Assembly: GCA_964592255.1 (NCBI GenBank)
Contig: CAZQCI010000021.1
Span: 1-27,661, forward strand
Direction of reading: 5' to 3'
Source of the DNA: CAZQCI01 sp964592255
GTDB lineage: Bacteria > UBA10199 > SBBF01
DNA: 27,661 nucleotides
Positions 1 through 6,096 of the stretch are shown here, in pieces. The notes beneath the pieces are model-generated. The model worked only from the letters and a program-made list of their open reading frames with translations. It was not told where the DNA came from and made no database searches. Position 1 is the first letter of the stretch, and each line of letters starts with the position of its first letter. The translations under genes were made by a program, and so were the position numbers.

Positions 1-1
1 T

Positions 2-46
2 GACCAAACGTGTCGAATAAAAATTGATCGCGTATTTCATGAATAA
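2..46 (+). CDS. 3' end of an upstream gene (partial)
   Basis: Frame 2 is open from the window edge to a TAA at 44-46 and would encode a short basic tail ending RVFHE. The stop lies 8 bases before the next ATG, overlapping its Shine-Dalgarno region, as expected for the preceding gene of a T3SS operon. Only 14 codons are visible, so no product can be assigned. One of the other two frames also stops early, so the frame choice is a guess based on length. Confidence 0.3.
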   Translation, partial: DQTCRIKIDRVFHE

Positions 47-54
47 AGGAAATC

Positions 55-579
55 ATGGCTGACAATAATCCCATTGATGAAGATTTACTCCGTGAGTTGG
101 GCTTGGAGCCTAAAGATTTAGAAGTGCCGGTTCCTAAACCAGCTTCACCTCCTCCAAGTGCTGCTCCAGGTGCACCAAAACAGGCTGCTGCTCCTATGCC
201 CCCTAGGCCTCAAAAGCCCGCTACTCCTGGAGCGATGCCGTCGGGTGCTCCTTTAATAAACCCTAATTTGTCGGCTCCACCCCCGGCGCGCAAAGCCCCT
301 CCTATGGCTCGTGCAGCTGAACCGGATGATCCTGTTCGTTTTCAAGATAATCTTAAAAATTTGGCTGAAGATATGCCGGTTCAAGTGTTAGCAGTTTTAG
401 GAAAACGCTCCATGACGCTTAAAGATTTGATCGCGCTTAAACAAGGTGAAATTATCGAGCTGAAAAAATTACCTCAAGATGCTATCGATTTGGTGGCCAA
501 TGGAAAATTGGTTGCCCGAGGTGAATTAGTTTTGGTGGAAGGCAAGCTTGGTATTCAAATCAAGCAGTTGGTTGGTTGA
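55..579 (+). CDS. sctQ: Short SctQ/FliN-type T3SS C-ring protein (SpoA domain)
   Basis: Probable cytoplasmic-ring (sorting platform) component of a type III export apparatus. The 174-residue protein has a short acidic N-terminus (about 1-24), a Pro/Ala-rich linker (about 25-90), and a C-terminal SpoA/FliN domain (about 98-174). That domain carries the family pattern DMPVQVLAVLGKRSMTLKDL, then GEIIEL, then a GELVLVEGKLGIQI ending. It is much shorter than classical SctQ (about 300 residues) and resembles flagellar FliN or the separately made SctQ C-terminal product. The ATG at 55 is preceded by AAAGGAAATC. Gene order with the following export genes supports the role. The sequence alone does not separate FliN from SctQ; the neighbours favour a non-flagellar system. 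Confidence 0.82.
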   Translation: MADNNPIDEDLLRELGLEPKDLEVPVPKPASPPPSAAPGAPKQAAAPMPPRPQKPATPGAMPSGAPLINPNLSAPPPARKAPPMARAAEPDDPVRFQDNLKNLAEDMPVQVLAVLGKRSMTLKDLIALKQGEIIELKKLPQDAIDLVANGKLVARGELVLVEGKLGIQIKQLVG

Positions 580-587
580 TTTTTTAT

Positions 588-905
588 ATGAATTTTTTCC
601 CTTTTTTAGCACAAGCATTAGATACTTCAATCAATAGCCCTGGGCTTTCTTTTGGCTGGCTTTTTGCCAAAACCGTTTTGGCTATGGTGATTGTGGTGGG
701 CTTGGCTTTTTGGTTTCTTAAATATATTTTTCCTCGTTTGTATGGACGGCATTTTCAGCCCAGCTCGCGCATCAAAGTGGTGGAACGCTTGGGTTTGGAA
801 GCCCGTAAAGCTCTTTATGTAGTTCAAGTGGGGAAAAAATCAATTTTGGTGGGAGTAACAGATCATCACATCAGTAAACTTATGGATCTTGAAAAGGACG
901 ATTAA
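588..905 (+). CDS. FliO-like T3SS membrane protein
   Basis: This small protein of about 105 residues has one strong membrane segment (about residues 24-46, rich in L, V, F and W). A basic stretch and a cytoplasmic beta domain follow, with SSRIKVVERLGLEARKALYV, GKKSILVGVT and an ISKL ending. That layout matches FliO, the assembly helper for the FliP gate: a transmembrane helix, then 'v-e-L-g-r-k-s-L-y-v-v-v-g-k-l-L-G-v-t'. I chose the ATG at 588; a TTG at 576 overlaps the upstream stop and would add four residues. It sits between the C-ring gene and the sctR/fliP homologue, the usual place of fliO. FliO is normally flagellar, which makes its presence beside SctR/S/T-like genes unusual. Confidence 0.75.
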   Translation: MNFFPFLAQALDTSINSPGLSFGWLFAKTVLAMVIVVGLAFWFLKYIFPRLYGRHFQPSSRIKVVERLGLEARKALYVVQVGKKSILVGVTDHHISKLMDLEKDD

Positions 906-908
906 CCT

Positions 909-1640
909 ATGATCGCTTTTTTTCCTTTTATAGCCCAAATGACGCCGGGAGTTGCCGGAGAGCCGATTTCCAAACCGATCATCATCATGTTGATCTTGGT
1001 GATTTTGTCTTTGGCTCCTTTTATTTTGATGATGACCACTTCGTTTGTTAAAATTTCGGTGGTCTTTTCTCTCATCCGGACCGCCTTGGGGACACAGCAA
1101 ATTCCACCCAACCAAATTATCACTGGTTTGGCACTCATTCTAACCATTTATATCATGATGCCAGTTGGCCAAGAAGTTTATAACAAGGCTTCGGATGTTA
1201 TTCATACCGCCGATAATAACCAGCCTGTCTTGTCAGTTGCTTCTGTAGATGTTCTGCGAAAAGCCTTGGAAGCGGGCAAAGAACCGATGCGCGATTTTTT
1301 GTTGAAACATGCGAGTACCAAAGACCGCAGCTTATTTTACAATTTGGCTAAACAATTGCGTAGCAAGACAGATCGTGCCGAGGGATTAGGAGAGAATGAT
1401 TTTATGGTCATCATTCCTGCTTTTGTTATTTCGGAATTAGCCGAAGCCTTTCAAATAGGATTTATTCTCTTTCTGCCTTTTCTGGTTTTGGACATGGTTG
1501 TTTCTAATATTTTATTGTCGATGGGAATGTTTATGGTTTCCCCCGTGACGGTGGCATTGCCGTTTAAGTTGCTACTTTTTGTCATGGTGGATGGATGGTA
1601 TCTGATCACCAAAGGTTTGGTGCTCGGATATGTTAAATAA
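909..1640 (+). CDS. sctR: T3SS export gate protein SctR (FliP family)
   Basis: Inner-membrane protein that forms the core of the export gate with SctS and SctT. It has 243 residues, close to the family length. A first membrane pair (about 22-45) is followed by the signature TSFVKISVVFSLIRTALGTQ with QIPPNQ. A periplasmic middle region comes next, then the C-terminal family block ISELAEAFQIGFILFLPFLV and the VDGW motif near the end. The GTQQIPPN version and the DMVVSNILLSMGM block are closer to non-flagellar SctR/YscR than to FliP, from memory of the families. It starts three bases after the FliO-like stop and overlaps sctS by one base, indicating a single operon. Confidence 0.93.
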   Translation: MIAFFPFIAQMTPGVAGEPISKPIIIMLILVILSLAPFILMMTTSFVKISVVFSLIRTALGTQQIPPNQIITGLALILTIYIMMPVGQEVYNKASDVIHTADNNQPVLSVASVDVLRKALEAGKEPMRDFLLKHASTKDRSLFYNLAKQLRSKTDRAEGLGENDFMVIIPAFVISELAEAFQIGFILFLPFLVLDMVVSNILLSMGMFMVSPVTVALPFKLLLFVMVDGWYLITKGLVLGYVK

Positions 1641-1906
1641 TGGAAGCCTATTCTGTAGCTGTAGCCAAGCAGGCTCTTTTCTTAGTATTGATTTTAGCCG
1701 CGCCCCCGGTTTTAGCCGCGATGGTGGTGGGCCTTTTGGTCAGTTTGCTTCAAGCTACAACTCAAATCCAAGAGCAAACGTTAACTTTTGTTCCTAAAAT
1801 GGTAGCTGTAGTTTTGGTGTTGGTGGTCTTCGGACCTTTAGGTATGTCCCAGTTGGTTGTTTTCACCAAAACTCTTCTCACCACCTTTCCAGATTTGCTG
1901 AAGTAA
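1640..1906 (+). CDS. sctS: T3SS export gate protein SctS (FliQ family)
   Basis: An 88-residue inner-membrane protein with two membrane helices (about 11-36 and 51-75). They are joined by the conserved loop LLQATTQIQEQTLTFVPK, the hallmark of the SctS/FliQ family. SctS subunits pack around the SctR/SctT core of the export gate. The PPVLAAMVVGLLVSLLQA stretch before the loop is the form usual in non-flagellar systems. The ATG shares its first base with the last base of the sctR stop, so translation is probably coupled. It is followed after six bases by sctT. Confidence 0.93.
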   Translation: MEAYSVAVAKQALFLVLILAAPPVLAAMVVGLLVSLLQATTQIQEQTLTFVPKMVAVVLVLVVFGPLGMSQLVVFTKTLLTTFPDLLK

Positions 1907-1912
1907 TTTTTT

Positions 1913-2731
1913 ATGACAGCTATTGCCGAAGCACTGGGTATTCATATCGATTTTTATTATTCCTTCATTTGTTGGGGGCTTATTTTTACCCGTGTGTTTG
2001 TCATGCTGTTGTTTAATCCTTTTTTAGGCTCTCGTGTTGTGCCGGGTAGAATTCGGCTCGCCATGTCTATTATCCTCGCTCTTTTTCTTTATCCTCTTGT
2101 CGTGCCCGCTTCGGAAGGAAGTTTACCTGCCGATAAAGGTTTGATTTTTGCTCTCTACTTTAAAGAAATATTTTTTGGATTTACCATTTCTCTGGTTACG
2201 GTGATGGTATTTTTTGCCATCGAAGGGGCAGGTAAAGTGGTGGATAACCAGCGTGGTGGGGGAAACGCCGAACTTTTTTTACCGCAGTTGGGCCAAGTAT
2301 CTATTTTTGGACTTTATAACTTCTGGTTGGCTATCGCTTTCTTTATTTCAGTTGGAGGCCATCGTCTTTTTTTAAAAGCTTTTGCACTGAGTTTTCAAAC
2401 AGTGCCTATTTTAAGTTTGCCTCATTTTGAACCCGGATTATCTGCTTTTTTGGAGACAATGATTAAATTATCGGGGGATGTGCTGCTGATTGCCATGCAA
2501 CTTTCTGCCCCTGTTCTCATTGCCTGCTTTTTGGTGGATATGGTTTTAGGCATTGCCAATAAAATGGCTCCACAGATTAATGTTTTTGAATTAGGCCACG
2601 CTATCCGTGGTTATGCCGCTCCTTTAATTTTGTATATTTCTCTTTTAGCCATTGTGACCCAAATGGGTTCCGTCATGAATCAAATGGTTCAATCCGTCTA
2701 CACTCTGTCTCAACTTTTTGGTGGCCGTTAG
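1913..2731 (+). CDS. sctT: T3SS export gate protein SctT (FliR family)
   Basis: A polytopic inner-membrane protein (272 residues, about six or more helices) that completes the SctR5-SctS4-SctT1 type gate. Visible marks are an N-terminal RVFVMLLFNPFLGSRVVPGR block and the helix-loop GAGKVVDNQRGGGNAELF. The 'D-x-QRG' element is typical of non-flagellar SctT, where flagellar FliR has a different sequence. The C-terminal family block around MAPQINVFELGHAIRGYAAP is also present. The gene closes the export-gate operon; sctU and sctV are not in the window. Its stop codon overlaps the first of two palindromic sites downstream. Confidence 0.92.
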   Translation: MTAIAEALGIHIDFYYSFICWGLIFTRVFVMLLFNPFLGSRVVPGRIRLAMSIILALFLYPLVVPASEGSLPADKGLIFALYFKEIFFGFTISLVTVMVFFAIEGAGKVVDNQRGGGNAELFLPQLGQVSIFGLYNFWLAIAFFISVGGHRLFLKAFALSFQTVPILSLPHFEPGLSAFLETMIKLSGDVLLIAMQLSAPVLIACFLVDMVLGIANKMAPQINVFELGHAIRGYAAPLILYISLLAIVTQMGSVMNQMVQSVYTLSQLFGGR

Positions 2732-2779
2732 GGGGATAAACCCCAATTTTCAAAATGAAAATCGAGGGTTATACCCCTC
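2731..2779. promoter_or_regulatory. Pair of similar palindromes upstream of a sigma-54 promoter (activator sites or terminator)
   Basis: Two GC-rich palindromes interrupt AT-rich DNA: GGGGGATAAACCCC (2731-2744) and GAGGGTTATACCCCTC (2764-2779). The second, reverse-complemented, contains GGGGTATAACCC, matching the first at 10 of 12 positions. Their centres are about 34 bases apart, roughly three helical turns. They lie about 147 and 113 bases before the predicted sigma-54 start, a usual distance for enhancer-binding-protein sites. The two arms can also fold together with ATTTTC/GAAAAT into one long imperfect hairpin. That makes a terminator for sctT the main alternative, although there is no T-run after it. 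Confidence 0.5.
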
Positions 2780-2799
2780 AAACAGTCAAATTGATAAAT

Positions 2800-2819
2800 A
2801 GATCACTTAATAAGTATCT
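2800..2819. promoter_or_regulatory. Inverted repeat between the palindromes and the promoter
   Basis: AGATCACTTA, one base, then TAAGTATCT form an inverted repeat with a single bulged C. It lies about 40 bases upstream of the -24 element in very AT-rich DNA. It could be a binding site for IHF-like or other proteins, but short inverted repeats are common in AT-rich DNA and nothing else supports it. Confidence 0.2.
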
Positions 2820-2858
2820 GATTTTATTTATAATTTTAAAAGTAATTATTTTATTACA

Positions 2859-2874
2859 TGGCATAGCATTTGCT
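2859..2874 (+). promoter_or_regulatory. Sigma-54 (-24/-12) promoter of the T3SS substrate operon
   Basis: TGGCATAGCATTTGCT matches the sigma-54 consensus TGGCAC-N5-TTGCW. The invariant GG (2860-2861) and GC (2872-2873) are separated by exactly 10 bases. Transcription would begin about 12 bases after the GC, near 2885, giving a leader of about 40 bases before the ATG at 2925. A sigma-54 activator is encoded nearby at 6097-7515, and a pair of palindromes sits at activator distance upstream. Confidence 0.78.
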
Positions 2875-2924
2875 TATCATCTTTAAGTAGGGTACCATGA
2901 AAGGGTATTCACGAAGGGATCACT

Positions 2925-3767
2925 ATGGCAACCGATATCACCAGTTATACTACTAACGAAGAAGTCCAAGATATTTACGAATATTACACGAATAGTGATG
3001 GCAGTGTTAATTATGATGCCATTGCAGAGGCGATTCAAGCGGGAGATGACTCCCATTTTGATATTGAAGATTTAATTGCTGCCTACGTGCAAGGTACCGG
3101 ACAGTTACCTGAATTCATGATGATGTTGGTAGGTAGCCCGGAAGATTATCCCTGGCTTTGGACGGAAGAAGTAGTTGGTAATTTGGAGCAATTGGGAGAT
3201 CTGTACGGTAACAATGATGGAACTTATAATGAAGGTGATTTAGCTAGTATCATGAATTGGTTAACTTGGGGGTCGTCCGATGATGTTCCTACCGATCCCG
3301 AAGATATGACCTTGTTGGAACAGGCTGCGGATGAATTGTCAGGTTATGGTTCTTCAGATCCTTCGGGTACGGCTTCTGCATTGGCTAATGAGATGAGCTT
3401 GTCTGATTCCTTAAGTTTGTTCATGAGTATGGGGAACCCGGGTTTAGCTCTTTTGCTTTATGTGGCTTATTCTTTAGCCCCTCAAATGCAGCAGGTTCAA
3501 GAAGCTGCCTTAGATGTGATGCAAGATTCCAGTGATCAAATGGAAGAAATTTTGGATGATATGAGTAATATTAATCCCGAAAGTCTTTCGGCTCAATATG
3601 AATCACAAGCCTTGTCTCAGAAAATGGGCGTGGTGAGCACTGTGCTTCAAGAAATGGGTCAATTTTTGCAAAATACACAAGATGCCTTAGATCAAGTGAT
3701 TAGTTTGTCTTCCGATCTGTCGGCCAAGACTTCCAGAACCATTGAAGGCCAGACGCAAAATATATAA
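2925..3767 (+). CDS. Unrecognised acidic protein, probable T3SS translocator or effector
   Basis: I do not recognise this 280-residue protein. It is acidic, with no Sec signal and a Ser/Thr-rich first 10 residues. Three EF-hand/dockerin-like loops are visible: TNSDGSVNY (22-30), GDDSHFDIEDL (40-50) and YGNNDGTYNEGDL (94-106). A hydrophobic stretch (about 161-185) and a long amphipathic, coiled-coil-like C-terminus rich in Q, S, D and L (about 186-270) follow. One hydrophobic segment plus a coiled coil recalls T3SS translocators. It is the first gene after the sigma-54 promoter, directly beyond sctRST, and is followed 24 bases later by a TPR chaperone of the SycD type. Secretion through the T3SS is inferred from this context only. 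Confidence 0.75.
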   Translation: MATDITSYTTNEEVQDIYEYYTNSDGSVNYDAIAEAIQAGDDSHFDIEDLIAAYVQGTGQLPEFMMMLVGSPEDYPWLWTEEVVGNLEQLGDLYGNNDGTYNEGDLASIMNWLTWGSSDDVPTDPEDMTLLEQAADELSGYGSSDPSGTASALANEMSLSDSLSLFMSMGNPGLALLLYVAYSLAPQMQQVQEAALDVMQDSSDQMEEILDDMSNINPESLSAQYESQALSQKMGVVSTVLQEMGQFLQNTQDALDQVISLSSDLSAKTSRTIEGQTQNI

Positions 3768-3791
3768 AGGGGGTAAAGGGTTGGGGCTTTA

Positions 3792-4520
3792 ATGATGTTG
3801 TCACCTGAAAAAGTAAGTGATACTTTAAGAGCCAGTTTTCCTGGGTTGGAAAACCCTATTTCCTTATTTTCTTTACCAATGACGCCATCATCTAAATCCA
3901 ATTTATCTGGAAAAAAAAACAATCCTTTGTCTAAGAAGCCAGCTAAGGATGTAAAGCCCAAAGGATCTGTAGAAAATTTTTTTAAAGATAATCCGGATCT
4001 GACACGCCGCCTGCACGAGTATTTGGATAAAATTCCCCAAGAAAAAAAAGAAGAGAATTTACAAAAATTTAAGAAATTTATCGCTGGTGAGATGACTTGG
4101 GCAGAAATTAAAGGCTATCCCAAGAACATGCTTAAAGAGTTAGCTCGTATCGCTTATAGCAAATATCAAATGGGGGATTATCGTGTAGCGGAATCTCTTT
4201 TTAAGGGTCTTTCCATTATCGATCATATCAATTGGTATTATCGTTCTGCCCTCGGGGCTATTTATCAGAAGCAGAAGCTGTATGATCAGGCTTTGGAAGA
4301 GTACACGATTTCTCTTTCTCTTAACCCTAAAGAAATAGGGACATTGACCAATCGTGGAGAGTGTCGACTGCATCAACAGGATTATAAGGGCGCACTTGAA
4401 GATTTTGGACAAGCCATTGCTTTGGATGATACTGGCAAAAATCTTTGGAGCCGAAGGGCTCAAGCCTTTCGCGATCACTTGATCAAACAAGGGCATGGTG
4501 AAAGTTTAAGTGAGGACTAA
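3792..4520 (+). CDS. TPR chaperone, SycD/LcrH (SctG) type
   Basis: A 242-residue cytosolic protein. An N-terminal extension of about 65 residues rich in Lys, Ser and Pro precedes a helical region and about three tetratricopeptide repeats (about 115-215). Repeat marks include AYSKYQMGDYRVAESLFKGL, ALGAIYQKQKLYDQALEEY and NRGECRLHQQDYKGALEDF. Class II T3SS chaperones (SycD, LcrH, IpgC) have the same three-repeat core, bind translocators before export and are encoded beside them. It lies between two putative substrates and is paralogous to the protein at 5449-6096. Upstream G-rich sequence may supply the ribosome site; the ATG at 3792 is followed by a second ATG. The chaperone role is inferred from fold and neighbours. 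Confidence 0.75.
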   Translation: MMLSPEKVSDTLRASFPGLENPISLFSLPMTPSSKSNLSGKKNNPLSKKPAKDVKPKGSVENFFKDNPDLTRRLHEYLDKIPQEKKEENLQKFKKFIAGEMTWAEIKGYPKNMLKELARIAYSKYQMGDYRVAESLFKGLSIIDHINWYYRSALGAIYQKQKLYDQALEEYTISLSLNPKEIGTLTNRGECRLHQQDYKGALEDFGQAIALDDTGKNLWSRRAQAFRDHLIKQGHGESLSED

Positions 4521-4523
4521 TGT

Positions 4524-5366
4524 ATGATCGGAGCTAATTCCGGCATTGAGAATCAACAGCAGATCAGTGAACTCAAGTCTTATGTTGAGGATCATTGTAG
4601 AACTAAGGGCATTGATCCTCATGTTTATACTTCATTTCTCGATGGTAAAGTTCACAACCCAGAAATATTAAACGATCCAGGTTTTCAGGCTTATTGGAAG
4701 TTGGCTTATTTGCAACTGACGGAGATTTTGGATCCAACTATTCTGCAAAGTGGAGCTGCAGAAATTGATTTCGTGAATCTTAATGAGAGCTCTACCCGCC
4801 GAGCATCCTATGCCCGTACGACGGCTTCTTCCTATGAAGCTGAAGAAGAATCGGCCGTTGCTTATACTTCCAGTAGTTCAACGGCAACCACTTCCACAAC
4901 CAGTTCCACTTCTTCTGATGTAGATGATGACGATGACAATGATAGTGATGAGGAAGTGGTGTTTGCAGGAGGCACTACCTCTTATACTACCACAGGTTCC
5001 ACCGAATATACTGACGAGGCTGCCCGTGATATGGCTGATGAAAGTGGAATGAGTGGGGATATGTGGGATTATCTCATTAATACCGAAGAAGGTATTAGAT
5101 CGGGAGAAAATTATGTTTTGAATGGATTGGCTGAAATCGATCAACAAATTGCCGATCTACAAGAGGCATTGGAATCCGGGGAATTAACCCCCGAAGAATT
5201 TTCAGCGCAGGTTGATCAGATATCAGCCTATCGACAAATTTATGTGGGGATGATCCAAAACTTTGAAGATGCATGGGGAAATATAGTGGACATGTATTCG
5301 CAGTTGCTTAAATCTATAGAAGAGGCTTTTCTGGGTATTGCGCGCAACATTAAGAGTAATTCTTAA
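4524..5366 (+). CDS. Unrecognised Ser/Thr- and Asp-rich protein, probable T3SS substrate
   Basis: I do not recognise this 280-residue protein. An N-terminal helical part (about 10-80) is followed by a Ser/Thr-rich linker (about 112-131). Then comes an acidic run containing five consecutive Asp residues (about 132-144), a further Thr-rich stretch, and a helical C-terminal third (about 195-280) with heptad-like spacing. There is no signal peptide and no clear membrane helix. GAGGA at 4512-4516 gives a good ribosome site for the ATG at 4524. The gene sits three bases after a TPR chaperone gene and before another. Equal length to the product of 2925-3767 and the same chaperone arrangement suggest a second exported partner, but the two sequences are not obviously similar. 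Confidence 0.72.
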   Translation: MIGANSGIENQQQISELKSYVEDHCRTKGIDPHVYTSFLDGKVHNPEILNDPGFQAYWKLAYLQLTEILDPTILQSGAAEIDFVNLNESSTRRASYARTTASSYEAEEESAVAYTSSSSTATTSTTSSTSSDVDDDDDNDSDEEVVFAGGTTSYTTTGSTEYTDEAARDMADESGMSGDMWDYLINTEEGIRSGENYVLNGLAEIDQQIADLQEALESGELTPEEFSAQVDQISAYRQIYVGMIQNFEDAWGNIVDMYSQLLKSIEEAFLGIARNIKSNS

Positions 5367-5448
5367 TTTTTCTTTCATTTTTGGTAGGGTATGTTTTGTT
5401 TTTTTTCAATCCGATCAAAAAACTAAAACACGTTACTACCTCATTTTT

Positions 5449-6096
5449 ATGTCTGAAAACGATAAATCTTTCGATTCTATTCGTTCAACGGAGTCGAAAA
5501 AACAGGCGGGCAAGAGTAAACTCTTGTCTCCGCATCCGAAGAAGGTGAAATATGTCACCGAAATGCTTCATGCATTTTCAACGCGCCAAATTAGTTTTTC
5601 GGAATTAGTCAAACTCGATCCTAAAAAAATTCAACAAATTTCTGAAATGGGTTTTGTTAAATTGAGGAACGGGCGTTATAAAGAAGCACGAAAAATTTTT
5701 GAAATTCTTACCTTCATTGATCATAAAAACTATTTTCATCACTTAGCTCTTGGTGGTGCCTATCAAAAGCTTAAATTGTTTGTAGATGCGCTATTTCAAT
5801 ATGGCCAAGTCTTAAAATTGGACTCCAAAAATGTAAATGCTTATGTCAATAGAGGAGAAATTTATCTAAGAATGAAAAATTACCGTCGAGCCGCTGAAGA
5901 TTTTAGAGAAGCCATTCTTTTGGATCAAGAAGGTAAAAATAAATTTTCAAATCGAGCACGTTCTTTAGTGGTTGCGATTAAAAGGTCTATGGCTCGAGAT
6001 AAAGAATTGAAAGCCATGGAAGCACGAGGCGAATTAAATAAACCAAAACGGCCTGCTATTAGCCCTCTTAAACTGGTGCGACCTACCAAAAAATAG
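5449..6096 (+). CDS. Second TPR chaperone, SycD/LcrH-like paralogue
   Basis: A 215-residue cytosolic protein with three TPR-like units (about 65-165). It aligns with the chaperone at 3792-4520 through shared features: an IDH-x-N turn, ALGGAYQKLKLFVDAL, NRGEIYLRMKNYRRAAEDF and an AI-LD-x-x-GKN end. The basic C-terminal tail, rich in K and R, is different. I place the start at the ATG at 5449. An upstream TTG at 5338 would overlap the previous gene and add a hydrophobic Phe-rich leader unlike the paralogue. No strong ribosome site is seen, so the start is uncertain. It ends directly against the stop codon of the convergent activator gene at 6097. It probably serves the substrate encoded at 4524-5366. 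Confidence 0.73.
   Translation: MSENDKSFDSIRSTESKKQAGKSKLLSPHPKKVKYVTEMLHAFSTRQISFSELVKLDPKKIQQISEMGFVKLRNGRYKEARKIFEILTFIDHKNYFHHLALGGAYQKLKLFVDALFQYGQVLKLDSKNVNAYVNRGEIYLRMKNYRRAAEDFREAILLDQEGKNKFSNRARSLVVAIKRSMARDKELKAMEARGELNKPKRPAISPLKLVRPTKK

Noticed and set aside
55..2731. Flagellar fliN-fliO-fliP-fliQ-fliR operon
   Set aside because: The order fits, but SctR/S/T-type signatures, the following substrate-chaperone pairs and the lack of other flagellar genes favour a T3SS. The flagellar reading remains the main alternative.
5338..5448. Longer start for the second TPR chaperone at a TTG
   Set aside because: The extra residues form a Phe-rich stretch absent from the paralogue and overlap the previous gene.
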